The position numbers and the translations under genes were made by a program. Of a stretch of 64,000 nucleotides of DNA, positions 1 to 10,300 are shown in pieces. The stretch's first letter is position 1, and the number at the start of each line of letters is the position of its first letter. The notes beneath the pieces were generated by a model that saw only the letters and a list, made by a program, of their open reading frames with translations, was not told the DNA's origin and made no database searches. The DNA comes from JANRLF01 sp033762815 (GTDB lineage: Bacteria > Bacteroidota > Bacteroidia > Chitinophagales > CAIOSU01), in NCBI GenBank assembly GCA_033762815.1, contig JANRLF010000001.1:124001-188000 (forward strand), written 5' to 3'.

Positions 1-908
1 AACTCCACCTTGCTGACTTTCCCCCCGTCAAAATGGACAAAAATGCGGGTATAGCTGTCGTTGTAGTACATTGTCCCGTTTTCTTCACCAGCAGCAGGGC
101 CAGCCTTGCTCACCACGTCGGCCTGCGAATCGCCGAACTTGATACCATACGGCAATTGCAGCACAAACTTTCCATAATTGGGCACATGGCCTTTGGGAGT
201 AGCTTGCCCACCCGAATAAAAAACTACCCTTGAAATATTCATATCTTGACCAAAAGCCACCTCAACTCCTGAAGCCGCAAACACTTTCAAATAGCGTTCT
301 TCATGGTTGGCTGGCCCAATAGCATTGGTCAAATCTTCAAGAATCTTGCTATACTGGTTTTTCTTTATCAAGTCAATCATATCTTCTCCTGATAACCCTT
401 GCTTCACTTCATTGCCCTGTTGATCGAATTTGGCGGCTTCGCCTGGCAGATAAATCAGGGTAACCACCGTTAACCTTCCAGAGCGAAACTCCATGCTCAC
501 TTGGTAGGCATCAACGTTGGTTAGTTCAAAGTTTTTGTGCAGAATATATATTTCACTTACCTCGCCCTCGGCTTCAAAACCATCGCCCAGCTTTTTCTTT
601 GCGTCGGCAATGGTACCAGTAATGCTCAATCCCTTGGGCAACATGCCCTTGAATTGCTGTATATCATCGCCCCAAGGATTATCGTCATTATAAAACTCGA
701 TACGGGTAATCACTTGGTCCTGAATGATTGCCTTGATACCTTTAGGGTTGCCATTATCACCAATAAAAGAAAGCAGTTTCGATGCCTCTGCAGTAGCTTG
801 GCGCTTACCCAATAGGGTTATCCATTGTTCCCCGCTGAATGGGGCCTGGCAATAGGCCAACATAGGGCTAAAAACAAAAAACAAAAGAAGAGAGCTAATC
901 AGGTGCAT
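1..908 (-). CDS. Secreted protein with internal duplication (3' part missing)
   Basis: The reading frame opens with ATG at 908 and runs off the left edge of the window without a stop, giving 302 codons. The N-terminus is a clear signal peptide (basic-poor start, hydrophobic core LLLFFVF, cleavage after LAYCQA), so the product is exported. The mature part seems to contain two related segments: the stretches around IEFYNDD...LPKGLSITGT and VVFYSGG...LPYGIKFGDS follow the same order of strands and a conserved LP-G-(x)-F/T pattern, ending in a V-F/H-F-D-GGKVSKV strand. This suggests a tandem beta-rich domain. The ATG lies 4 bases past the stop of the permease gene upstream, so the two are probably co-transcribed. 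No catalytic motif was recognised. The function is unknown; a ligand-binding or lipoprotein-like envelope role would be a guess. Confidence 0.75.
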   Translation of the reverse strand, partial: MHLISSLLLFFVFSPMLAYCQAPFSGEQWITLLGKRQATAEASKLLSFIGDNGNPKGIKAIIQDQVITRIEFYNDDNPWGDDIQQFKGMLPKGLSITGTIADAKKKLGDGFEAEGEVSEIYILHKNFELTNVDAYQVSMEFRSGRLTVVTLIYLPGEAAKFDQQGNEVKQGLSGEDMIDLIKKNQYSKILEDLTNAIGPANHEERYLKVFAASGVEVAFGQDMNISRVVFYSGGQATPKGHVPNYGKFVLQLPYGIKFGDSQADVVSKAGPAAGEENGTMYYNDSYTRIFVHFDGGKVSKVE

Positions 909-912
909 TGGA

Positions 913-2349
913 CTATTCTTTAACTGGTTTATTGGAATTGTTCCACAGGAAATAGAACGGCACACCAATCAAAATCAGTATAAGACCCTTACCTGCATTG
1001 CCAGGGTCGTTTATCAAAGTCATGATAACTAAAGTAATGCAAAATAAGATGAACAGTGCTGGCACCACAGGATAGCCGATTACCTTATAGGGCCTTTCCG
1101 CATCGGGCATTTTTCTGCGCAATACAAACACCCCGAAAGCGCCCGCTCCATAGAAGATAAAAGCTGCAAACACCAGCATATCCGTCAATTGGTCGAAACT
1201 TCCCGAAAGCACCAAAATGGACGACCATATCCCAGATACAATCAAAGCAATATGTGGCGTATGGAATGTAGGATGCACCTTAGCCACTGCGGGGAAGAAT
1301 AATTTGTCCTTTGCCATGGCATAATAAATACGCGGTGCAGTAAGGATGGAACTGTTTACACAGTTGAAAGTTGCAACCAGTATCAAAATGGAAATTAGTA
1401 TTGCACCAGTATTTCCCAAAATATGCCGCATTACCTCTACAGCCGTAATGCTGTTATCATCAGCCAAATGGTTACTTATAATTTGGTCGATGGGCAATAC
1501 AAATAGATAAGTAAGATTGACCAACAGATACAGTAAGATAACTAATAGCACCCCAATGATAAATGCCAAGGGAATATTCCGTTTTGGATTAATTACCTCC
1601 CCGCCCAAGAAACCAACATTGTTCCAGCCTTCATAAGCCCAAAATGCACTTACCATAGCGGCAAACATGGCCGCAAACAAGCCCTTTTCCGCAATGGAAG
1701 ACGAAGCTACCGAAGAGGTGATATTGGCCATACTGCCTTGGCTAAGGAACAGCCCGAGGAAGATGATACCAAAAATGGCTATCACTACCGTGGATGCGAA
1801 CAAATTGGTAATAAAGCCCCCATACTTAACTCCCCTGTAATTGACCACCGTGAGTATGGTGATAAGACCAATGGTAAGCAGTTTTACGCCAAAATTGGCA
1901 AAGGGAGTCATACCCCAAAAGCTCCATTCGGTTATTGGCCCCGTAAGCGTAGGTAAATGGGCACCAGTTTGTGAAAACAACAGCCCGTCCAAGGATTGTG
2001 AAAATACATAAGATACTGCCGCAGTAGTAGCGCATTGAATGACGGCAAAGGAAGCCCATCCATATAGATAGGCGAAAAACTTACCGTACATGTGTTTGAA
2101 ATATACATATTGCCCCCCTGGTTCTGCTATTAAGCCTGCCACTTCGGCATTAGTTAGCGAGCCTAGCAGCGTTACCAAGCCTGCCAAAAACCAGCAGGCC
2201 AGTACCAATTCAGGCGAGCCCAGTTCAAGTGACATAGGTGCCACCTTCTTAAATACACCCGAACCGATGATAGAACTAATTACGACCAAGATAACCGTAA
2301 AAAGCCCCAAAGACTTTTGTAAGCCAGGGCCTTTGCTTTCTTCACTCAT
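913..2349 (-). CDS. APC-superfamily amino acid permease
   Basis: This 478-residue protein is a polytopic transporter with about 12 hydrophobic segments. Near the N-terminus it has the IIGSGVFKK motif of the amino acid-polyamine-organocation (APC) superfamily, where the glycine-rich break in helix 1 binds the substrate carboxylate and amine. The segment AEPGGQYVYFKHMYGKF in the helix 2-3 region and FWAYEGWNNVGFLGGE in helix 6 are also typical of the L-type (LAT-like) branch. Known members exchange or import neutral amino acids across the inner membrane; the actual substrate cannot be read from the sequence. It starts at ATG 2349 and is followed 4 bases downstream by a secreted protein. Length and motif order are normal for the family. 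Confidence 0.9.
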   Translation of the reverse strand: MSEESKGPGLQKSLGLFTVILVVISSIIGSGVFKKVAPMSLELGSPELVLACWFLAGLVTLLGSLTNAEVAGLIAEPGGQYVYFKHMYGKFFAYLYGWASFAVIQCATTAAVSYVFSQSLDGLLFSQTGAHLPTLTGPITEWSFWGMTPFANFGVKLLTIGLITILTVVNYRGVKYGGFITNLFASTVVIAIFGIIFLGLFLSQGSMANITSSVASSSIAEKGLFAAMFAAMVSAFWAYEGWNNVGFLGGEVINPKRNIPLAFIIGVLLVILLYLLVNLTYLFVLPIDQIISNHLADDNSITAVEVMRHILGNTGAILISILILVATFNCVNSSILTAPRIYYAMAKDKLFFPAVAKVHPTFHTPHIALIVSGIWSSILVLSGSFDQLTDMLVFAAFIFYGAGAFGVFVLRRKMPDAERPYKVIGYPVVPALFILFCITLVIMTLINDPGNAGKGLILILIGVPFYFLWNNSNKPVKE

Positions 2350-2405
2350 GCAGCATTATTTTTTTTAGAACTTTCAAAGGTAGTGTTTATTTTATATTTG
2401 GGCTC

Positions 2406-3527
2406 CTACCATATCAAGCCAGCCAAACGCTGTGCATTGGCTTGGTTGCTGAACTGGCTTTGCAATAGGCGTTTCCTGCTTTCAATAGCTGCTGGTGTCA
2501 TACTGCTATTGAACAACTGCCCAATTTCGGCTTGCATTTCTTCGGCACTATCGGCTATGATGCAGAGGTTTTCCAAGCCGGTATTTTCTACCATTTTGCG
2601 GTTCACTAAACAGAAACGCCCATTGAACAGCGCATTAATTAGTTTCAATTTAATGCCCGTTGCCTGAAAGGTAGGCAGCACATGAACATGTGCATTGGCT
2701 ATCAATTGCTGCATGGTAGCATCATCGGGGTTGGCCACTAATTCAATGTTGGGCAGTTTCTTTACCAATTTGGTTAACGATTCCAAAGGCTCCCTGCCTG
2801 CAATCACTAACTTTTGTGGCAGTCCTTTGAAAACTTTGCTGCATAAGTAGATGGCTGCCTGATTGTTTTCTTGAATGCCCAAGTTGCCATGATAAAGGGC
2901 ATACTCGCCCCCGCCTTCTTTAATGTTTATTTGTTCATTGGCATGGAAAGCGGGCAGTAAATGCACCCGTTCAAATTTTCCCTTTAGGTAAGTAGTATCA
3001 TTAGGCGATATAGCAAGGATAAGATTGGCTCCCTTTAACACTTCCTCATACTTTTTCAATTTTCTAGATTCGGAAAAGAAATAGAACTTCCGGAAGAAAT
3101 TGACTTCAACCTTTCCCAAGCTTTTGTAATAGTCCCACTCAATGTTGTGCATGCGCACGGCCTTCAGTTTATGTGCCAAAGCTGGGTGTTCCAAGTACAG
3201 ACAAGTGTGGAGGCCCTCGAACAATACCGGATGATCATCTGCGGAAAGTTGCGCCAATAAATCGCCGCTCTGCCTGGAGCCGACTATGTAAGGCACGCTA
3301 CTATAAATAGCTTGGTAGAACTTTTGCCTTGGGTAGTAATGCACACTGGCGCATAGCTTTTCCAGTTCGCTAGATTTATCGCGGCCATAATGAAAGGTAT
3401 GCAAATGTACCTTGATGCCTAAATGCGATAATGCCTTTATTTTAAAAAACACGTCGATAACACCCCCATAGTTAGGCGGGTAAGGCACATTAAACGCAAC
3501 AATATGGATATGCCGTTCTTCAGACAC
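2406..3527 (-). CDS. Glycosyltransferase, GT4-like (GT-B fold)
   Basis: A 373-residue protein with the two-domain layout of GT-B glycosyltransferases. The N-terminal half begins with a strand (HIHIVAFNVPYPPNYGG) that carries the glycine-rich acceptor-side loop. The C-terminal half has the nucleotide-sugar side: YALYHGNLGIQENN, LVIAGREP, IELVANPDDATMQQL and TGIKLKLINALFNGR, which is the usual position of the sugar-nucleotide binding helix. The start is GTG at 3527, overlapping the end of the upstream glycosyltransferase by 8 bases, so both are translated from one transcript. The pair probably decorates a surface polysaccharide or lipid, but donor and acceptor are not inferable. No membrane helix is evident. 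Confidence 0.8.
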   Translation of the reverse strand: MSEERHIHIVAFNVPYPPNYGGVIDVFFKIKALSHLGIKVHLHTFHYGRDKSSELEKLCASVHYYPRQKFYQAIYSSVPYIVGSRQSGDLLAQLSADDHPVLFEGLHTCLYLEHPALAHKLKAVRMHNIEWDYYKSLGKVEVNFFRKFYFFSESRKLKKYEEVLKGANLILAISPNDTTYLKGKFERVHLLPAFHANEQINIKEGGGEYALYHGNLGIQENNQAAIYLCSKVFKGLPQKLVIAGREPLESLTKLVKKLPNIELVANPDDATMQQLIANAHVHVLPTFQATGIKLKLINALFNGRFCLVNRKMVENTGLENLCIIADSAEEMQAEIGQLFNSSMTPAAIESRKRLLQSQFSNQANAQRLAGLIW

Positions 3528-4596
3528 TTAGATACAAGTTAACCAATTTCTGCTCCTCGGCCTGCCAGTTAAGCTGTTTTTTTGCCAAAAAACAATTTTG
3601 GCTTAATCGATGATACAATTCAGGCCTGGCTTCCAGGTCGGTTACTGCCTTTACAATAGTTGAGCTGTCCAAATTATCCAGCAAGAGGCCAATTTCAAAT
3701 TGCTGGTTCAAAGCTTTGTATTCGGGGAAATCCATGTTCAGAGTCGGCACCCCTGCCTGAATGTAATCAAAGCACTTGTTGGCCAAGGAATAGTAATAAC
3801 TCAAGCCCATGTTTTCCAATAGGTTGAAGCCTAGCCAGGCACCTTGGGTAAGCGCAGGTAAGTCCGCAGGCTTTACAAAACCCAAAAATTCAATTTTTTG
3901 CTCCAAGCCTTCAGATTGTACCATTGCTCTTAGATTGGCAGATAAGTCTCCCTCTCCTGCAATTTTCAATGGCTTATCAATCTGGTGCATGGCCATTATC
4001 AGTGCTTCCAATCCACGTCCTTTGTTGAGCGCCCCTTGGTAAAGCAGGTATTTGCCCTGTGGCTGTACATCGGGCTGCAAGGACGGCACGTTCATAATGG
4101 TTTCAAATGGGAGGCCGTACCGTTCCTGGAAAATTTTGGCCAATGCAGGCCCAATTGTATAGGCGGCATCTACCTTAGGGATAAAGGTGCTGGCCACCCA
4201 TTCCCATATTTTCTTGACGGTGGGCCGATGCACCACCTCGGGCACTTCACTAAAGTATTCATGGGCATCGTACACCACTTTTTTGCCCTTCCATTTACCT
4301 ACCCACACATTGGGTACCAACGTGTCCAAATCAATGGCACCATATATATCCGCCTGTTGGAACAAAAGGTACCAAAACAACCGGATATTGAATTCCAGAT
4401 AGAACAACTTTCCTTTTCGAAACCAACAAATCAAACGCTTTTGGGCATATCCGGCAACTTCCAAAGGCTTACTTTCCCTTAATTGCCTGCCTACTAAGGT
4501 TACCTTAAACCCCGCCCTCACCAAACTGCCGCAAATGCGCTGCATGCGCCTGTCATAGCTAAGGTCGTTGGTAACGGTAAAAATGATGGTTTTCAA
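3520..4596 (-). CDS. Glycosyltransferase family 4-like
   Basis: A 358-residue protein with GT-B features: an N-terminal strand-loop (IIFTVTNDLSYDRRMQRI), a central DAHEYFSE motif often seen in Bacteroidota family-4 enzymes, a C-terminal strand-loop YLLYQGALNKGRGLEALI, the donor-site strand PLKIAGEGDL, and the conserved helix region SLANKCFDYIQAGVP followed by NMDFPEY. The start codon is TTG at 4596; no in-frame ATG lies between it and the upstream stop, and the N-terminal strand begins immediately. Its stop overlaps the GTG start of the next glycosyltransferase by 8 bases. It probably transfers a hexose to a glycan or lipid acceptor at the cytoplasmic membrane; substrate unknown. Confidence 0.82.
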   Translation of the reverse strand: MKTIIFTVTNDLSYDRRMQRICGSLVRAGFKVTLVGRQLRESKPLEVAGYAQKRLICWFRKGKLFYLEFNIRLFWYLLFQQADIYGAIDLDTLVPNVWVGKWKGKKVVYDAHEYFSEVPEVVHRPTVKKIWEWVASTFIPKVDAAYTIGPALAKIFQERYGLPFETIMNVPSLQPDVQPQGKYLLYQGALNKGRGLEALIMAMHQIDKPLKIAGEGDLSANLRAMVQSEGLEQKIEFLGFVKPADLPALTQGAWLGFNLLENMGLSYYYSLANKCFDYIQAGVPTLNMDFPEYKALNQQFEIGLLLDNLDSSTIVKAVTDLEARPELYHRLSQNCFLAKKQLNWQAEEQKLVNLYLSV

Positions 4597-4642
4597 TGGG
4601 CGATAAGGATAATGGATGAAAACAAAGATAGAAGGTAAATTA

Positions 4643-6547
4643 TTATTGCCCTATCCAAATCAGCTTGCCTTCCTGGTTGGCTATTTGGTTATGTTCCATT
4701 AGCCAGCGCACCACCGTCAAAACCTTGTCTTCTTTGAAGCGGGGCAATGCTTGCACCAAGGATCGGATATCCATCCCTTGTGAAGCTAAAAGGCTTTTTA
4801 TTTCTTGCTGTATGGTTTCATGTTCCAGTTCGGAAAGGCCCATTTTGTTCAATTCCAGACAGATATCGCAAGAGCCGCAACGGTGGTTGTCCGTCTCGCC
4901 GAAGTAATTGAGCAAGTATCGGCTTCGGCATAAGGTTTTATTGGCTGCATAGCCCAGCATGCTTTTGATATTGTGCTCGTAAAGGGCTTTGCGCTGCTCT
5001 ATATGGGTTTTGTTCAGTTGCAGGCTGCGTTCTGGAGCACGTGCCTGTAAAAACGTAATGCGCGGTTGGTGGCTTTTTGCTTCATAGGCAATGATGCCAG
5101 CGCTTTTCAAGTAGCGTAGCTTTTTCATCACCTCCTCACGGCTTTGGTTGGTCGCTTTGGCTATTTCCAGTTCGTTGATGGGGGAAAATTCATCGAAAAG
5201 CCCGCCGAAGCTGCGCAACAGGTATTTCACAAAAGTATCATAGGCGGCCTGCTCCACTTGGAAGCGGTAAAGGTCTTCCTTGCTGGCCAAGAACTTGATG
5301 CGCGAGGGCAAGTAAACTGCCTCCGTAGCGGCTATCAGGCCTTGGTTTTCCAATATCTTGAGGGCATGCCCCACCTTGCTGGGCTCCAGTTTGAAAGTCT
5401 TGCAGAAACCGTTCAAATCGAATGAGAAGCTTTCCTCCAATCCGGAACCGATGGCCAATTGAAACTGGTTTCCGATGGCATTGTAGATATGCACTACCTC
5501 TTGTGCTGATGGAAAATGATGTTCCAAGCGGTATTCGGCTTCCAACTTATCAGAAACATTATACACCAGTACGGCATAGCTTCTATTGCCGTCCCTGCCA
5601 GCCCTGCCCGCTTCCTGATAGTAGGCCTCCACATTTTCGGGCATATCCAAATGCGCTACTACCCTCACGTCGGGCTTATCGATGCCCATACCAAAGGCAT
5701 TGGTGGCCACCATTACCCTAAAGCGGCCAGCCAGCCATTGGTCTTGTTTTGTACTGCGGCTTTCCATATCCATGCCCGCATGGTAGAAATCTGCCGAGAT
5801 GCCGTTTCGGATCAGGTATTCCGCTATTTCCTGTGTGCGCCTTCTGGAACGTACATATACAATGCCAGTGCCTTTGGTCTTTTTAAAGATGGTGAGCGTT
5901 TTATTCAGCTTGTCTTCAGCGGTGCGCACCACATAGCTGATGTTTTTCCTTTCAAAACTAGCTTGAAAAAGATGCTCCTGGGGAAACAACAATCTTTCCT
6001 GTATATCCTTTTTTACCGTTGCGGTAGCGGTTGCAGTCAGTGCCAATAGCGGTGCACCGTGCAACAAAGGTCTTATTTCCGCTATTTTCAGGTACGATGG
6101 GCGGAAGTCATAACCCCATTGGCTGATACAGTGGGCCTCATCCACCGCCAGCAGGTTTACGTTCATCTTTTCCAGCCGTGCCTGTACGATTTCCGTGCCC
6201 AGCCTTTCCGGTGACAGGTACAGAAACTTGTAGTTGCCGTAAATGCAGTTGTCCAATACAATATCTATCTCCGTTTTCCCCATGCCGCTGAAAACGGCTG
6301 CCGCCTTGATGCCCCGCTTTCGCAACTGGCCCACTTGGTCCTTCATCAGTGCTATTAGGGGGGAGATGACCACACATACCCCCTCCTTTGCCAGCCCGGG
6401 CACTTGGTAGCAAATACTCTTGCCACCGCCCGTGGGCAGCAGTGCCAAGGTATCTTCCCCATTCAGTACGGAGCAGATAATGTCTTCCTGCAAGGGTCGG
6501 AAGCTACTGTAGCCCCAATATTGCTGTAGTATTTGCTGAAGATTCAA
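4643..6547 (-). CDS. recQ: ATP-dependent DNA helicase RecQ
   Basis: RecQ is a 3'-5' DNA helicase acting in recombination and fork repair. All superfamily-2 motifs are visible in order: LLPTGGGKSICYQVP (Walker A), a VISPLIALMKDQ motif, VDEAHCISQWGYDFRPSY (DEAH box and the RecQ aromatic loop), LTATATATV, and ATNAFGMGIDKPDVRVV followed by YYQEAGRAGRDG. The zinc-binding region is the C-R-S-R-Y...C-G-S-C-D-I-C cluster near residue 545-570, followed by a winged-helix-type RQC tail. I see no clear HRDC domain, which is common in shorter RecQ proteins. The start is TTG at 6547; no in-frame ATG lies upstream before a stop. A candidate TAACTTTG promoter element lies 18 bases before the start. Confidence 0.96.
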   Translation of the reverse strand: MNLQQILQQYWGYSSFRPLQEDIICSVLNGEDTLALLPTGGGKSICYQVPGLAKEGVCVVISPLIALMKDQVGQLRKRGIKAAAVFSGMGKTEIDIVLDNCIYGNYKFLYLSPERLGTEIVQARLEKMNVNLLAVDEAHCISQWGYDFRPSYLKIAEIRPLLHGAPLLALTATATATVKKDIQERLLFPQEHLFQASFERKNISYVVRTAEDKLNKTLTIFKKTKGTGIVYVRSRRRTQEIAEYLIRNGISADFYHAGMDMESRSTKQDQWLAGRFRVMVATNAFGMGIDKPDVRVVAHLDMPENVEAYYQEAGRAGRDGNRSYAVLVYNVSDKLEAEYRLEHHFPSAQEVVHIYNAIGNQFQLAIGSGLEESFSFDLNGFCKTFKLEPSKVGHALKILENQGLIAATEAVYLPSRIKFLASKEDLYRFQVEQAAYDTFVKYLLRSFGGLFDEFSPINELEIAKATNQSREEVMKKLRYLKSAGIIAYEAKSHQPRITFLQARAPERSLQLNKTHIEQRKALYEHNIKSMLGYAANKTLCRSRYLLNYFGETDNHRCGSCDICLELNKMGLSELEHETIQQEIKSLLASQGMDIRSLVQALPRFKEDKVLTVVRWLMEHNQIANQEGKLIWIGQ

Positions 6548-6564
6548 GGATAGCTTTATCGCTG

Positions 6565-6572
6565 CAAAGTTA
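6565..6572 (-). promoter_or_regulatory. recQ: Candidate Bacteroidota -7 element for recQ
   Basis: On the minus strand the octamer TAACTTTG matches the Bacteroidota consensus TAnnTTTG. It ends 17 bases before the TTG start of recQ. No convincing TTTG -33 box lies at the usual distance, so this rests on the -7 match alone. Confidence 0.3.
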
Positions 6573-6656
6573 GTGGTAGATAGGTTAAAGCTCAGTTTAT
6601 AATTGTGCTTTAAGTAAAATGGTTATTTTTAAGATAAATATCAACAACGCAATAAA

Positions 6657-7220
6657 ATGATAAAGTGGCTTTCACTGAATGTTATGCTATTGCTACTAAT
6701 GGTCAATGTAGCCCAGGCGCAAAACATGCTTTCTATTGACCTGGAAGAGTTTACTATGCAGTATCCAGACACTTGGACCCTGTTTCCAAGCGAACCTGAC
6801 CCATTTGGGCATCCCACCTTTCCTGCGCTTTGCATATTTTCAGAAGATTCCAGCAAAAGGCCTATTGCTTGTGTGGAGATTAATGTAGCGGATTCCACAG
6901 GATTTGATTCTGCTAGGGATAATTATGATTTTGAAATTTTTTATGAATATATTAATAAAGTAGACAGCAGTATTGAGCATAAACTTATTGTCTCTGATTA
7001 CTTAGAAGTAACTAAGATTACCATTCAAAATCATGCAGGTTTATGTTTTAAACCCATTGCTGGTCAAAAGCACAAGGGCGAATGGCGTGCAGGAGTTATG
7101 TTTTTATATCATAGCATGTTAATTACAATAGGGATTAGAGAAAGGTCAGAACTGACATATCCTAAATATTACGAGGATTTCCAAAAAATGCTGCAAACAT
7201 TGGTTCTAAAAGAAAACTGA
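6657..7220 (+). CDS. Small secreted protein, PsbP/DUF1795-like size
   Basis: The 187-residue product begins with a classical signal peptide (MIKWLSLNVMLLLLMVNVAQAQ), so it is exported to the periplasm or surface. The mature part starts IDLEEFTMQYPDTWTL, a pattern seen at the start of PsbP-like and DUF1795-like alpha-beta domains (short strand, Y-P-x-x-W), and ends with a helix PKYYEDFQKMLQTLVL, which also suits that fold. There are no catalytic motifs or lipobox. It stands alone between divergent recQ and the T9SS adhesin; the local base composition is slightly A+T-rich. Function unknown; family placement is inference. Confidence 0.7.
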   Translation: MIKWLSLNVMLLLLMVNVAQAQNMLSIDLEEFTMQYPDTWTLFPSEPDPFGHPTFPALCIFSEDSSKRPIACVEINVADSTGFDSARDNYDFEIFYEYINKVDSSIEHKLIVSDYLEVTKITIQNHAGLCFKPIAGQKHKGEWRAGVMFLYHSMLITIGIRERSELTYPKYYEDFQKMLQTLVLKEN

Positions 7221-7323
7221 AGGGCCATCCACATGAAGCCAAACGACAACCAAATTTTAATTTTTCCCTGATATAAATTTCTGTGGAAGATAAGTATCTT
7301 GGTGCGCACAAAGCGACCGAGGT

Positions 7324-10300
7324 ATGAGCTTCCCCCTTCCTTTCCCCCGATTAGGCTTAAAAGCGTTTCTATTGTTTATTGCCCTGATTGGTTTTCAAAT
7401 CGTCTATTCACAACAGCCTTGCGATATCATTTATGTGGCGCCTAATGTGGCCAATGCGGTGGGTTCGCCAACTGACCCTACCAACCTGCCCCATGCCATC
7501 ACCTTAGTAGCAGGTACGCGACAGTATATCCGCATGCAAGAGGGCACTTACAATATCAATACCATCATCAATTTGCCCACTAATGTAGTAATTGACGGCG
7601 GCTACCGTATTGATGGAAATGGTGTTTGGATAAAGCGTAGCGATGCCATTACCTCACTGAACATGAGCGGTACGGAGCAGATTTTTTTGGGTGCCCCCTA
7701 TAACCTCAACGTAGGCCACAATATTGGTTTCAAAGCAGTAGGGGTCAATAACTGGTCATTGCAAGATTTGACCATCAATGTGGCCGCTGCTTCGGGCACG
7801 GCGGATAACAGGGGTAAATCAGTATATGGGGTCTATGCAAAAAATTGCACGGGTTATACGATATCGCGCTGCATCATTTTTACGGGTGCGGGCAGTGCCG
7901 GTGCCAATGGTGCTGGCTCCACTCCAGGACTTGACCCCAATAACGACCCTTATGATGGATTTAACGGTGCTAATGGCAATGCCGGCGGCGGCGGTGCCTG
8001 CGACGATGACGACCTGAATGATGGCAATTACAGCGGTTCCTTTGGGCAACAATATAATGGCAACGGTGGTGCAGGTGGCAATGGTGGTGGCACAGGTGGA
8101 GGCAGTGGTGCCTCCCAAACCAATTTTGCCTCGTTTAGCAATGCCCCATCAGGCCAAGGTGGTAGCGGTGGTGCCAACAACAGGGCCGGCGGCGGCGGCG
8201 GTGCCGGCGGAGCTGGCGGTAGTGAGGCACGTTCAGGAGGCAATGGTGGCCAAGGAGGACAAGGGGGCGGTGGCCAACCTGGCGGCAGTGGTGGCAATGG
8301 TGGTGGTTTGTATAACTGCGGTTCGTTCAATGCCAATAGCTGTGGATTTGATGGTAATTCAGGTGCCACTGGTAGCACAGGAGTAAACGGCGCAAACGGC
8401 GTACAGGGCAGTGCCGGTATTTTGGATGAATTTTGGGTACCTGGCGGAAAAGGTACTGATGGTAGCGATGGCGGTGGAGGCGGCGGCGGTTCAGGAGCAG
8501 GCGGCGGCGGCGGACAGGGCGGTTCTTTTGTAACTGATGGTTCAGGAGCAGGCGGCGGCGGCGGCGGTGGCGGCCAAGGCGGAGTAGGGGGCCTGGGGGC
8601 TTACGGCGGTGGTTCTTCTATAGGGATATATTTGTTTGGTAGCACGGGCAGCATTACTGATTGTAACGTATTGCAGGGGGTGGCTGGTGCAGGGGGCACG
8701 GGAGGTGCAGGTGGTACCGGCGGTGATGGCGGCCAAGGCGGCAATCCTGGCTTGAACGCATGTGGGCAGGGCAATAATGAAACAGGCGATGGCGGTCGCG
8801 GAGGTAATGGTGGCAAAGGCGGTTTCGGTGGAAATGGCGGAAATGGCTCTCCTGGAACAAGTATCCCTATTTACGACAATATAGCGGGCATTTCCATCGG
8901 GAGTATTGTACCTAGCCCAGCGGTGGTGACGGTGAATTACCAAAACACTTCTGCTTGCACCAATTCGGAAATCACCATTAGTAAAGTGACGGGTACTTGG
9001 TCATTACCGACAGGGGCTTCTTTTGTAAATGACCTTACACCCACTACTTCCAGCTACAACAATGCTTCGTCCACGGCTGTCATTACTTTTGCTAATGTTG
9101 GCCCTTATGATTTGAACCTAACTGCAGGCTCGTTCAACAATTTTATTAATATCAATTCGAACAGAACACCACCAGCCATTACGGTCAATAATACCGTTTT
9201 GTGCAGTGGCCAAACTTTAAATCTTAGCACTACCGATATCGCTTCAGATTATGATTGGAGGGTGTATGAAGTAAACGGGGGTAGCCCAGCTAGCCCTTTG
9301 TATGCATCCAACCAACAGAATCCGGGGGTAACCCAAAGCTTCCCCTTGGGCAATTATTATGTTCGCTTAAGGACATATACCGAATGTTGTGGCTGGTCGG
9401 CCCCGGTGTTTCAGCAGGTTTCTTTTAACCCTAATCCTTCCGTAAATGCAGGCATCGATAAACTGGTATGTGCGGGCGATACCGTAGCTTTATCAGCTAC
9501 AGGCAGTGGCGGCACTTTCAGTTGGAGTACAGGACAATCAGGTGCCAATATTTTTGTAAGCCCATTTGCTACTACCGATTATACCGTCACCATTACCAAT
9601 GGCAATGGCTGTACCGCCTCTGACACAGTAGCAGTAACGGTTAGTGCGGTTTCGGTGACAATTGATAGCAGCTTCAATGCCTTGTGCAATGGCACTGCGA
9701 CTGCCCGTATTTATACCACGCCTTCCGGCGATTCACCTCCCTTCACTTATTTCTGGTCTGGGGGATACAGCCAAGAAGACTTAACGGGTATTGCACCGGG
9801 TACTTATTTCCTGACAGTTACCAATAGCAATAACTGTAGGGCTACTGCCCAAACTATTGTTTCGGAACCTTCACCATTGTTTGCTAATATAGCTGTTGTC
9901 AGCAACGTGCTGTGTAACGGAAGCAATGATGGAGAACTAGATCTAACGGTAAGCGGCGGCACCCCTCCGTATACCTACCTCTGGAACACAAATAGTACCT
10001 TACAGGACATAGCGGGTTTAGCGGCTGGCAACTATGATGTTACCGTTACTGATGCCAATGGATGCACTATAGGGGCAAACGGCACCATTACCCAGAACGC
10101 AGCACTTACTTTTACCAGTAGCATTAAAGATGTTTCTTGCAATGGCGATAACGATGGCGTATTGACCGTTACCGCCATAGGTGGAGTTACGCCTTACACC
10201 TACCAATGGAGTGTGCCGGGTTCAGGGCCAACTTTGTCGAATGTTACTGCGGGTACTTATTCGGTAACGGTGTTCGATGCTTTTAGTTGCACGGGCACTG

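Noticed and set aside
5516..6049. Plus-strand 177-residue frame opposite recQ
   Set aside because: RecQ motifs on the minus strand account for the sequence; the plus frame has no recognisable features.
8028..8378. Minus-strand proline-rich open frames in the adhesin gene (116 residues and similar)
   Set aside because: They are the complement of GGN-rich coding sequence, have no start context or known domain, and lie wholly inside a strongly supported plus-strand gene.
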